A stretch of DNA of 64,000 nt from VRUE01 sp963837735. GTDB lineage: Bacteria > Actinomycetota > Thermoleophilia > Solirubrobacterales > 70-9. The translations under genes and the position numbers were made by a program. The notes beneath the pieces were generated by a model, which did no database searches, was not told the DNA's origin, and saw only the letters and a program-made list of their open reading frames with translations. The DNA is taken from assembly GCA_963837735.1 (NCBI GenBank), contig CAWIOM010000005.1:91318-155317 (forward strand), written 5' to 3'. This document shows positions 46,783 to 55,278 of the stretch, piece by piece (the stretch's first letter is position 1; each line of letters starts with the position of its first letter).

Positions 46783-47268
46783 ATGAGCGATGGAACCGGG
46801 GAGTGGCCGGCTGAGCCGGCGGCGCGCGTGAGGGAGATCGTCGAGGAGGTTCTCGACGAGCTCGACCTCTCGGGCGAGGTCGGGATCACCGAGGACGACG
46901 ACCGCATCGACGTCGTCGTCAGCGGCGACGACGACTACGGGCTCCTGATCGGCAAGCGCGGCCAGACGATCGACGCCCTGCAGCTGCTCTGCTACCAGGC
47001 GGCCTTCCGCGGCATGCGGGAGCGCAAGCGGGTGGTCCTCGACGCCTCCGGCTACCGCGAGCGCCGCCGCGAGGTGCTCGTCGCCCGCGCCGACCGCGCG
47101 GCCGAACGCGCCCTCGACGACAACCGCACCGTGGAGATGGACGAGATGAGCGCCCAGGAGCGGCGCGTCGTCCACGAGCACCTCAAAGACCGCGCCGGCG
47201 TCGAGACCTACAGCGAAGGCGACGAGCCGCACCGCTGCGTCGTCGTCGCGCCGCTCGTCTCGGAGTGA
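46783..47268 (+). CDS. jag: KH/R3H RNA-binding protein Jag (KhpB)
   Basis: 161 residues, intact. KH domain with DYGLLIGKRGQTIDALQLLC (GKRG being the RNA-contacting loop) and C-terminal R3H domain with MSAQERRVVHEHLKDRAGVE and HRCVVVAP. There is no long N-terminal Jag_N domain. It binds RNA, often with KhpA, and affects cell elongation and division in Gram-positives; the rnpA-yidC-jag order is conserved. The stop overlaps the rsmG GTG. Confidence 0.93.
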   Translation: MSDGTGEWPAEPAARVREIVEEVLDELDLSGEVGITEDDDRIDVVVSGDDDYGLLIGKRGQTIDALQLLCYQAAFRGMRERKRVVLDASGYRERRREVLVARADRAAERALDDNRTVEMDEMSAQERRVVHEHLKDRAGVETYSEGDEPHRCVVVAPLVSE

Positions 47269-47958
47269 GCGCCCCCTCCGCCGCCGAGCTCGAGCCCGGC
47301 GCGCGAGAGGCCCTGAAGACGGTGCTGGCGCTGCTCGCCGAGGAGCGGGCATCGGTGAGCTCGGTCACCGAGCCCGAGCGGGCCTGGAGGGTGCACGTCG
47401 ACGACAGTCTCTCCGGGCTCGAGGTCGAGCCTCTTGGCGATCTGCCTCGAGAATCGCCGATATCGGCTCTGGAGCTGGGTTTCCGGGGCTCGTCCTCGCC
47501 GTCGCCCTGCCCACCGCCCAGGTCGAGCTGATCGAGTCGGTGGGCCGCAAGTGCGAGTTCATCCGGCGGGCGATCGAGGCGGCCGGGATCGCGAACGCGA
47601 CGGTCGCCAATGCCCGCTCCGAGGAGCTCGCCGCCGCCCCGAGCGAGCGCGAGTCCTTCGACGCGTCACCGCGCGGGCCGTCGGCCGGCTCTCGACACTC
47701 GCCGAGCTGGCCTCGCCGCTGCTGCGCGACGGCGGCACCCTGGTCGCCTGGAAGGGCAGGCGGGACGCCGACGAGGAGGCTGAGCTCGCCCGCGCGGCCG
47801 CCGGGCTGGCGATGGCCCCCGAGCGAGTTCTCGCCGTCGGCCCCTACGCCGGCAGCCGCCACCGCCACCTCCACGTGCTGCGCAAGGACGGGCCGACGCC
47901 GCCGGACCTGCCCCGCCGCCCGGGGATGGCGAAGAAGCGGCCGCGGGGAACCATCTAG
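47265..47958 (+). CDS. rsmG: 16S rRNA (guanine-N7)-methyltransferase RsmG, frameshifted
   Basis: SAM-dependent enzyme methylating G527 of 16S rRNA. After shifts near 47440 and 47480 the SAM motif reads DLGSGAGFPGLVLAVALP-like sequence, then VELIESVGRKCEFIRRAIEA and ANARSEELAAAP. A further shift near 47660 gives VTARAVGRLSTLAELASPLL and GTLVAWKGRRDADEEAEL. The end (RRPGMAKKRPRGTI) is the typical RPGxxxKxP tail. About 230 residues. GTG 47265 overlaps the jag stop (GTGA). Confidence 0.92.
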
Positions 47959-47968
47959 TCTGCGGCCG

Positions 47969-48727
47969 ATGGGTGTCGTCTACGCGATCGCGAACCAGAA
48001 GGGCGGGGTGGGCAAGACGACGACCGCGGTGAACGTCGCCGCCTGCGTCGCCGCCTCCGGCTCGCAGACGCTGCTCGTCGACCTCGATCCGCAGTGCAAC
48101 GCGACGGTCGCGATGGGCGGCGACCGCGACATGCAGCCCTCCTCCTACGACTGCCTGACGGCCGACGTCTCGGTCGCCGAGGCGGCCCGGCCCGCCGGCC
48201 CCGACAACCTCTGGCTGGTCCCCGCCAGCCGCGACCTCGCCGGCGCCTCGGTCGAGCTGCCCCGCATGGACGGCTCCGAGACCCGCCTGCGCGAGAGCCT
48301 CGGCCCGGTCCGCGAGCGCTTCGCGGTCACCGTGCTCGACTGCCCGCCGTCGCTGGGCCCGGTCAGCGTCAACGCGCTGGTCGCCGCGGACCGCGTGATC
48401 GTCCCGGTCCAGGCCGAGTACCTGGCGCTCGAGGGCCTCGTCCAGTTCCTCGACACGCTGGCGATGATCCGTCGGGAGATGAACCCGGCGCTGGACGTTT
48501 CCGGCCTGCTGATCACGATGCACGACGAGCGCACCCGCCTCGCGCAGGACGTCGAGCGCGAGCTGCGCGAGCACTTTCCCGAGATGGTCTTCGAGACGGT
48601 GATACCGCGCAGCGTCCGCGTCGCCGAGGCGCCGAGCTATGGTCTGCCCGTGACCGAGCACGCCCCCTCCTCGCCCGCGTCCAGCGCCTATCGAGCCCTC
48701 GCCGAGGAGCTCGCCGCCCGTGGCTGA
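47969..48727 (+). CDS. parA: Chromosome-partitioning ATPase ParA (Soj)
   Basis: 252 residues, intact. Deviant Walker A motif in IANQKGGVGKTTTAVNVAAC, Walker A' in LLVDLDPQCNATVAMGG and Walker B in VTVLDCPPSLGPVSVNAL. The LLITMHDERTRLAQDVEREL helix and FETVIPRSVRVAEAPSYGLP are standard for chromosomal ParA. ATG 47969 lies 7 bases after TAGTCT. It works with ParB and parS to segregate origins. Overlap-free, followed by parB 20 bases on. Confidence 0.96.
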   Translation: MGVVYAIANQKGGVGKTTTAVNVAACVAASGSQTLLVDLDPQCNATVAMGGDRDMQPSSYDCLTADVSVAEAARPAGPDNLWLVPASRDLAGASVELPRMDGSETRLRESLGPVRERFAVTVLDCPPSLGPVSVNALVAADRVIVPVQAEYLALEGLVQFLDTLAMIRREMNPALDVSGLLITMHDERTRLAQDVERELREHFPEMVFETVIPRSVRVAEAPSYGLPVTEHAPSSPASSAYRALAEELAARG

Positions 48728-48747
48728 CGCCGCCCTCGGAGACGCCC

Positions 48748-49624
48748 GTGGCCGCTAAGAGGGCGGGGATGGGCCGCGGCCTCGCGGCGATCCTCCCGGA
48801 ATCCGACGCCGCCGCCCTCGGCGACCTGCGCGAGCTGCCCGTCGGCCTGGTCAAGCCGAACCCGAACCAGCCCCGAACCCGCTTCGACAAGGAGGCCCTC
48901 GACGCGCTGGCCTCCTCGATCGAGAGCAGCGGCGTGATCCAGCCGCTGCTGGTCCGCCCCCTGCACGACGGCAGCTATGAGTTGATCGCCGGCGAGCGCC
49001 GCTGGCGCGCCGCCCGCCAGGCGGGCCTCGACAAGGTGCCGGCCGTCGTCCGCGACTCCGAGCAGGCGGAGCGCCTGCAGGTGGCCCTGATCGAGAACAT
49101 GGTCCGCGAGGACCTCAACCCGGTCGACGAGGCGCGCGCCTGCGCCGCCCTGGTCGAGGAGCTCGGCCTCTCCAAGGAGGAGCTCGCCCGCCGCGTCGGT
49201 CGCAGCCGCCCGGCGGTCTCCAACCTGATCCGCATCCTCGACCTCCCCGACGAGGTGCTCGACCTGCTCGAGGCCGGCGAGCTCAGCGGCGGCCACGGCC
49301 GCGCCCTCCTTGCCGCCGCGCGGCAACGACGTCCGCCGCCGGCTCGGCCGCGAAGCCGCCAGGCACGGCTGGTCGGTCCGCGAGACCGAGAGCCGGGCTA
49401 AGCTGGCCAGCCAGCCAAAAAGCGGGGCTCGCTCGGCCGGACGGCTCGACCCCGAGCAGCAGGCGGCCCTGCGCGAGGCTGCCGACAGCCTCGAGTCGGC
49501 GCTCGGCCACGAGGTCCGGGTGCGCCCGCGAAAGGGGGAGGAGGTCGCGGTCGAGATCCGCTTCGACGACCTCGACGAGGCGCTCGACATGGCTCGCCGG
49601 ATCGAAGGCCGCCGCCGCGCCTAG
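48748..49624 (+). CDS. parB: Chromosome-partitioning protein ParB, frameshifted near 49322
   Basis: Start GTG 48748 gives the canonical KRAGMGRGLAAILPE. The CTPase/ParB N domain has ELPVGLVKPNPNQPRTRFD, SSIESSGVIQPLLVRPL and the catalytic YELIAGERRWRAARQAGLD (GERRxRA). It continues with LIENMVREDLNPVDEARAC and the HTH RVGRSRPAVSNLIRILDLP. The C-terminal dimerisation domain follows the shift and includes VEIRFDDLDEALDMARRIE. About 290 residues. It spreads from parS as a CTP clamp. Confidence 0.95.
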
Positions 49625-49677
49625 ATGGTCCTGGAATCAACCATCCAGGCCCCTCGTTGGGGACCGCGGTCGGCAGG

Positions 49678-49683
49678 TATCAT
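49678..49683 (+). promoter_or_regulatory. Candidate -10 element of tRNA-Ile
   Basis: TATCAT, 12 bases before the first tRNA base. TTGGGG (49657-49662) is a possible -35 with a short 15-base spacer. Two small hairpins fill the parB-tRNA gap, one of them CCTGGA/TCCAGG at 49630-49649. Confidence 0.4.
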
Positions 49684-49695
49684 CGCCCGGGCTTC

Positions 49696-49769
<74 letters not shown>

Positions 49770-49779
49770 CTTGCAGCAG

Positions 49780-50262
49780 ATGCAGATCTATGGCGTCAGC
49801 TTCGACATGGTCGGCAAGCAGCCGATCGTGCTGTTGAAGACCGTCGACGGGAACAAGTTCCTTCCGATCTGGATCGGCCACCCCGAGGCGGCCGCGATCC
49901 TGATGAAGCTGCAGGGCGCCTCGACGCCGCGGCCGATGACCCACGACCTGCTCTCCGACGTTCTCGAGCAGCTCGACGCCAAGTGCGAGCGGGTCTCGGT
50001 GACCGAGCTCCGCGACAACACCTTCTACGCCTCGATAACGGTCTCGATCAACGGCTCGGAGATGGAGATCGACTCGCGCCCCTCCGACGCGCTGGCGCTG
50101 GCGGTCAGGGTCTCGGCGCCGATCTTCGCCGCCGAGGAGGTGATCGAGGAGTCCGCGATCGAGTTCGAGCACGAGGTCGAGGACACCGAGGAGGTCGTCG
50201 ACAAATTCAAAGAGTTCCTCGACGAGGTCAATCCCGACGACTTCGCCCAGGGCAGCGACTGA
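49780..50262 (+). CDS. Bifunctional nuclease family protein (DUF151)
   Basis: About 160 residues, intact. QIYGVSFDMVGKQPIVLLKT and FLPIWIGHPEAAAILMKLQG are the conserved first half, then TPRPMTHDLLSDVLEQLDAK and DSRPSDALALAVRVSAPIFA, the DUF151 hallmark. An acidic C-terminal tail includes a UVR-like segment. Plant and mycobacterial relatives have RNase/DNase activity. ATG 49780 and TTG 49771 are both possible starts. There is no Shine-Dalgarno sequence because the tRNA 3' end lies directly upstream; processing of the tRNA would leave a nearly leaderless mRNA. Confidence 0.9.
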   Translation: MQIYGVSFDMVGKQPIVLLKTVDGNKFLPIWIGHPEAAAILMKLQGASTPRPMTHDLLSDVLEQLDAKCERVSVTELRDNTFYASITVSINGSEMEIDSRPSDALALAVRVSAPIFAAEEVIEESAIEFEHEVEDTEEVVDKFKEFLDEVNPDDFAQGSD

Positions 50263-50277
50263 GATCAGGAGGCACGC

Positions 50278-50958
50278 ATGAGCCGAGCCAGGAGCCCGCT
50301 TTTCCTAGCTGTGTCGATCGTCGTCCTGCTGGCGGTGGGCACCGCTGCGGCGACGAAGTTGATCACCGGCAAGCAGATCAGGAACCACTCGATCACCGGC
50401 AAGGACATCAGGAAGGGGTCGCTGCCGCTCTCGGTCCTCAAGGGCTCGCCGCCGGCCGGCAAGCAGGGCGACAGGGGAGAAGCCGGAATCGTCGGAGCGA
50501 CCGGCCCCGACGGCGCCTCGGCGATCACCGAAACCTACCCGCTCGCCTCCCCGATCCAGGCCTCGATAGCGCCCGCCGCCTCCCCGATCTTCCTCGGAGA
50601 ACCGGCCGAAGTGACCGTCGTCTCTGGCGATCAGGGCGTGATCGACGCGACCGTGACGCTGGGGACGAGCGCCGGCCCGATCGACGACAAGGAAAAATTT
50701 GCCGTCTCGATCTGCGTCGGCGACGAAAGCGAAGCGACGCCCCTCGACCAAGCGGAAGGCGGCGACTTCGGCGTCTCGCCGATCATCGAAAGCAACGGCC
50801 GCGTCGCGATCACGGTCTCGTCGGGATTTTTCGTCAGCGGCGAAGCCGGCGCCACCCTGACCGCCCTCGTCGGCCCCTGCGTCCTCAACGAAACCGCCAG
50901 CGCCCTCGACGACAACGATCGGGCGATGGGCTACGTGGCGGTCTCCTCGATCGGCTGA
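50278..50958 (+). CDS. Secreted protein with repeated TGKxIR motifs and short collagen-like stretch
   Basis: 226 residues, intact, with a strong AGGAGG site 6 bases upstream of ATG 50278. A signal/anchor helix (LFLAVSIVVLLAVGTAAA) is followed by two copies of ITGKxIRxxS (ITGKQIRNHS, ITGKDIRKGS). A brief Gly-X-Y run (GDRGEAGIVGATGPDGAS) comes next, then a beta-rich domain with VTVVSGDQGVIDATVTLG and GRVAITVSSGFFV. This N-terminal plan is frequent in Thermoleophilia secreted proteins of unknown function. Its last 28 bases overlap the convergent ddl gene. Confidence 0.75.
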   Translation: MSRARSPLFLAVSIVVLLAVGTAAATKLITGKQIRNHSITGKDIRKGSLPLSVLKGSPPAGKQGDRGEAGIVGATGPDGASAITETYPLASPIQASIAPAASPIFLGEPAEVTVVSGDQGVIDATVTLGTSAGPIDDKEKFAVSICVGDESEATPLDQAEGGDFGVSPIIESNGRVAITVSSGFFVSGEAGATLTALVGPCVLNETASALDDNDRAMGYVAVSSIG

Positions 50959-51900
50959 TCCCGGCCGCCCGCGGCAGCAGGCTCGAGCGCCAGCTCGAGG
51001 ATCCGCTCGACCAGGTCCTCGAAGGAGAGGCCGGCCGCCTCGGCGGCCTGGGGCAGGAGGCTGGTGTCGGTGAGGCCGGGGATCGCGTTGACCTCGAGCA
51101 CCTGGGGCCCGTCGGCGCCGAGGATCAGGTCGACCCGCGCGAAGCCGGCGCAGCCCAGCGCCCGGTAGGCGCCGAGCGCCGCCTCGACGACCGCCGCGCG
51201 CTCGTCCTCGCCGAGCGTCGGCCGGGCACTCGAACACGGTGCGGCCGATCTCATAGCGCGCCTCGAAGTCGTAGCGGTCGCCGCCGGTCGGGATCGCCTC
51301 GACGACCGGTAGCGCCTCGGAGCCGATCACGCTCACCGCCAGCTCGCGCCCCTCGACGAAGCGTTCGAGGACGACCCTGTCGTCATAGCTGAAGGCGGCG
51401 ACCAGCGCCGCCGGCACCTCCTCCGCAGAGGCGGCGAACTTGACGCCGAGCGCCGAGCCGCCGCGGCTGGGCTTGACGACGAGGGGGAAGCCGAGTCGCT
51501 CCTCGAGGCCGCCCAGCGCCTCGACGGCGCCGAGCTCGCGGAAGGCCGTCTGGCTGAAGGCGAACCAGGCCGGCGTCGGGACTCCGGCGCCCTGCAGGGC
51601 GTGCTTGGCCATCGCCTTGTCCGTGCAGAGGCCGCAGGCGGCGACGCCGGGCCCGCTGAAGGGGACGCCGACGATCTCGAGCAGCTCCTGCACGGTCCCG
51701 TCCTCGCCGCCGCGCCCGTGCAGGGCGACGAAGGCGACGTCGGGGCCCTCGGCGAGCAGCCGTTCGACCAGGTCGGCGCCGATGTCGATCGAGACGGCGT
51801 CGTGGCCGAGCCTGGCCAGGGCGTCCTCGACCCGGGCCCCGGAGCGCAGCGAGACGCTCCGCTCCAGCGATTTGCCGCCTTTGAGGACCGCGACCTTCAC
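50931..51900 (-). CDS. ddl: D-alanine--D-alanine ligase (second copy), frameshifted near 51232
   Basis: GTG 51900 opens KVAVLKGGKSLERSVSLRSG. DVAFVALHGRGGEDGTVQEL and GVPFSGPGVAACGLCTDKAM are the N-terminal substrate blocks, LVVKPSRGGSALGVKFA the ATP-grasp loop, and CAGFARVDLILGADG with VLEVNAIPGLTDTSLLPQAA the metal and D-Ala site. It has about 320 residues, like the copy at 23259-24230, but is clearly divergent from it, e.g. LHGRGGEDG against LHGPFGEDG. The GTG overlaps the stop of the aminotransferase upstream. Confidence 0.9.
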
Positions 51901-53312
51901 GGCTCCGCTCGCCGGAACGGGAGGACATCGCCTTCGTCGGGGTCGTCCGGATTCGCCCGCGGAGGATCGGATACGGACGCGGATGAATCCGGAAGAGAGT
52001 CAGCGGGCGGACCCTGGACCGCGTGACCCGTAAGGGTCCCGTAGAGCTCGACCTGCTCGTCGACCACCTTGCCGATCCGCCGCACGCCCTCGCGGATCTC
52101 GCCCTCGCCGACGCCGGAGAAGTTGAGCCGCATCGAGTTGCGGCCGCGTCCCTCCTCGACGTAGGCGGCCTGGCCGGGGACGAAGGCGACGTCGTCGCGG
52201 AGCGCCCGCGCCAGCAGGTCGCCGGTGTCGATGAACTCGGGCAGGGTCGCCCAGATGAAGAGACCGCCTTCGGGCTCGGTCCAGGTCGCCCCCGCCGGGA
52301 AGAACTCGGCCAGCGCCGCGACCATCGCGTCGCGCCGCCGGCGGTAGATGTCGCAGAGGTTCTCGATGTATCCCCGCCACTCGCCTTCGGCGAAGTACTC
52401 GCGGACGAAGTACTGGGTCAGCGTCGAGGTGCAGAGGTCGGCGGCCTGCTTGCCGAGCACGATCTTCTCCATCACCGGCGGCGGCGCCACCGCCCAGCCG
52501 AGCCTGATCCCGGGGGAGAGGATCTTCGAGAAGGTGCCGATGTAGATCACGAAGTCGCCACCGTCGAGCTGGTAGAGGGGCGGCAGCGGCTCACCGCCGA
52601 AGCGCAGCAGGCCGTAGGGGTTGTCCTCGATCACCAGCATCTCGCGCGAGCGCGCCAGCTCGACCAGGCGCTGGCGCCGCGGCAGCGACATCGTCACCCC
52701 GGCCGGGTTCTGGAAGCTGGGCACCGAGTAGACGAACTTCGGCCGCCGCCCCTCGGCGTCGAGCTGGGCGAGCACCGCTTCCAGCTCTTCGATCCGCATC
52801 CCGCCCTCGTCGCACTCGACCTGGACGACGTCGGCCTGGTAGCTGCAGAAGACCGGGACCGCGCCCGGGTAGGTCGGCGCCTCGCAGATCACCACGTCGC
52901 CGGGGTCGACCAGGGTCTTGCAGACAAGGTCGATCGCCTGCTGGCCGCCGGTGGTGACGATCACGTCCTGGGGGTCGGGGAGCATTCCCTCGGCGCCCAT
53001 CACCTGGAGGATGCAGTCGACGGTCTCCTCGAAGCCCTCGGTCGGCCCGTACTGCAGCGCCTCGGCAACCGACTCCTGGGCGATCCGCGTCATCTGCGCG
53101 GCGAAGCTCTGCGGCGGGAAGGTCGAGGTGTCCGGCAGCCCGCCGGCCAGCGAGATCACCTCGGGCCGTGCCGTCACCGCCATCAGGTCCCGCATCGCCG
53201 AGGACCGCATCACCCCGGTGCGCTCGGCGAAGAGGCCGGCGTAGCGCTCGAGGTCCCGGGTCCGGGTGTGGGCGCGTCGCCTGTGCTGAGGCGGTTGCGG
53301 CAGTTCGGCCAT
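51897..53312 (-). CDS. PLP-dependent aminotransferase (2-aminoadipate/aromatic type)
   Basis: 471 residues, intact. Fold-type I aminotransferase: EVISLAGGLPDTSTFP near residue 51, TTGGQQAIDLVCKTLVDPGD, APTYPGAV, SVPSFQNPAGVTMSLPRR, LVIEDNPYGLLRF and the PLP-binding lysine in IYIGTFSKILSPGIRLGW (Lys263). The series matches LysN/AraT-like enzymes related to MocR regulators but lacks a DNA-binding domain. About 40 extra C-terminal residues, rich in Pro and Asp, are unusual. It is co-transcribed with the second ddl, so a role in D-amino-acid or cell-wall amino-acid supply is possible but unproven. Confidence 0.87.
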   Translation of the reverse strand: MAELPQPPQHRRRAHTRTRDLERYAGLFAERTGVMRSSAMRDLMAVTARPEVISLAGGLPDTSTFPPQSFAAQMTRIAQESVAEALQYGPTEGFEETVDCILQVMGAEGMLPDPQDVIVTTGGQQAIDLVCKTLVDPGDVVICEAPTYPGAVPVFCSYQADVVQVECDEGGMRIEELEAVLAQLDAEGRRPKFVYSVPSFQNPAGVTMSLPRRQRLVELARSREMLVIEDNPYGLLRFGGEPLPPLYQLDGGDFVIYIGTFSKILSPGIRLGWAVAPPPVMEKIVLGKQAADLCTSTLTQYFVREYFAEGEWRGYIENLCDIYRRRRDAMVAALAEFFPAGATWTEPEGGLFIWATLPEFIDTGDLLARALRDDVAFVPGQAAYVEEGRGRNSMRLNFSGVGEGEIREGVRRIGKVVDEQVELYGTLTGHAVQGPPADSLPDSSASVSDPPRANPDDPDEGDVLPFRRAEP

Positions 53313-53367
53313 CCACGGAAGTGTGCCGGATCGACGCAGAGACGCCCGGGCGGTTAGGTTTTCCCAC

Positions 53368-53770
53368 GTGGACGTTCTTACCGAGCTCGGGATCGGCATC
53401 GCCATCGGGATGCTCGCCGGCACCACCGGGTTGCACGGCTCGGCCCGCGGCCGCATGACCCTGCTCGCCGCCGTGATCGGCCTGGTCGCCGGTTTCCTGC
53501 TCGAAGGCCCGCTCGGCGGACTCCTCGCGCCTGATCGGGGCGCTCGTCGGCTGCCTGGTCCTCAGCGACGTCGTCAGCGGCGCCGGGCGCCGCGAAGGCA
53601 GCTCGGGCGCGCTCGGCTTCCTGGTCGTGATCGCCGCGTTGGTCGTGATCGCGATCTCGGTCCTGGTCCCGATCCTCGCCATCGTCGTGTTGCTCGCCCT
53701 GGTCTGGCTCGGTGTCAGCCGCCACCGGCGAGCCCAGAAGAAACACGCCGGCCTCCGCGTCCTGCGCTAG
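53368..53770 (+). CDS. Small integral membrane protein, frameshifted near 53530
   Basis: GTG 53368 gives LTELGIGIAIGMLAGTTGLH and MTLLAAVIGLVAGFLLEG. After a shift the frame reads LIGALVGCLVLSDVVSGAG and a long hydrophobic stretch (LVVIAALVVIAISVLVPILA), ending HAGLRVLR. About 133 residues with three or four membrane helices, the first pair glycine-rich like small pore or anchor proteins. Not recognised. It lies divergent from the aminotransferase and 43 bases before the phosphodiesterase gene. Confidence 0.65.
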
Positions 53771-53813
53771 ATGATCTAGTCCGCGGCCGGGTTCCAGCAT
53801 CATTCGCCCGGCG

Positions 53814-55278
53814 ATGCCGGCCAAGAAGCTCATCCTCACCTACGTCGACTCCCTGCGCACCGACATGCTCGAACGCGCCGTCGCCGAGCAGCGAGCGCCC
53901 ACCTTCGCCGCCCTGCTCGATCGCGGGGTGCTGATCCCCGACTGCGTCTCCAGCTTCCCGTCGGTGACTCCGGTGGCCTGCGCGGAGATGGTCACCGGGG
54001 TCGGCGCCGACCGCCACTGGATCAGCGGCATGAACTGGTACCACCGGCTCGAGCGGCGCTACGTCGAGTACGGCTCCTCGCTGACCGCGACCCGCTCGGT
54101 CGGAGTCTTCAGGGCGCTCTACGACCTCGTCTACAACATGAATCTCGCCCACCTCAATCCCGATCTCGAGACCCTCTTCGAGGCCCTCGACGACGCCGGC
54201 GCCCGCACCGCCTGCACGCCCTTCCTCATCTACCGTGGGCGCCACCGCCACCAGGTCTCGCTCGACGGCCTCATGCGCCGGGCGGTCGATGCCACCCGGC
54301 TCAAGTTCAAGCACCACACGTGGGGGCCGAAGGAGCTCTTCTACGGCGACCTCTACGCGAGCCGCGAGGTGCCCTGCAAGTCGACCTCGATTCCCGGAAC
54401 CCGCGACGGCTACTCGGCCTGCTGCGCGGCGGAGCTGGTCAGGGAGGACGCCTTCGACTTCCTGCTCTTCTCGCTGGCCGACAACGACCACTATTCCCAC
54501 CGCCACGGCCCGGAGGCGACGGTCGAGTCGATCGCCCGTGCCGACGAGTGCTTCGCCACCCTCCTCGACGCGGGCGGCGGCCTCGACGCCGTTCCTCGCC
54601 GAGCACGCGCTGATCCTGCTCGCCGACCACGCCCAGACGCCGGTCGACCGCGGCCTGCCGCTGGCCGAGCTGCTCGGCCGGCAGTGGTCGGTCCTCGCCC
54701 CGTCCGACGACCGCCGCGAGGCGGCCCAGCTCGCGGTCAGCCCGACCGGCCGCGCCGCCCACGTCTACCTGCTCCCGGGAGAGGGGGAGCGCGCCGACCC
54801 CGACGAGGTGCGGCGCAGGCTGGCGGCGACCGAAGGCGTCGACCTCGTCTGCTGGACGGAGGGCGGCTGGGCCGCGGTCGAGAGGGGCGGCGAGCGGCTC
54901 CGCTTCCGCCCCGGAACCGAGGTCGCCGACCTGCGCGGCGGCGGTTGGGACCTGGATGGCGACCCGGCGGTCCTCGAGGCGTCGATCGAGGACGGCCTGC
55001 TGGCCAGCGAGGAGTACCCGGACCCGCTGGCCAGGGTCCACTCCGCCCTCCGCTCCCCGCACGCCGGCGACTTCATCGTCTCCCTGGCGCCCGGCTACGA
55101 GGCGGTCGACTGGGGCGGCGTCACGCACGCCGGCGGCGGCAGCCACGGCGCCCTGCAGCGCGGCGACTCGGTCGGGCCGCTGCTCTTCGTCGGCTGCGGG
55201 CCCGAGAGCGCGGGCGAGCGCCGCCAGTGGGCGCTGCGCGACGTCGCCCCGGTGGTCCTGGAGCACTTCGGGGCGTGA
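53814..55278 (+). CDS. Alkaline-phosphatase-superfamily phosphodiesterase, frameshifted near 54593
   Basis: Resembles type I phosphodiesterase/nucleotide pyrophosphatases. KLILTYVDSLRTDMLERAV supplies the first metal Asp and SSFPSVTPVACAEMVTGVGA the nucleophile region. FSLADNDHYSHRHGPEATV supplies Asp/His metal ligands, and, after the shift, LILLADHAQTPVDRGLPL the second Asp-His pair. HAGGGSHGALQRGDSVG gives a last His. About 487 residues. There is no signal peptide, so cytoplasmic or membrane-associated. Its stop overlaps the GTG of the membrane glycosyltransferase-like gene, suggesting linked action on a lipid- or nucleotide-linked phosphate. Confidence 0.83.

Noticed and set aside
53361..53374. 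CCCACGTGGAC as a second parS
   Set aside because: It shares only the central CACGTG with the ParB palindrome; the flanking GTTT/AAAC half-sites are absent.
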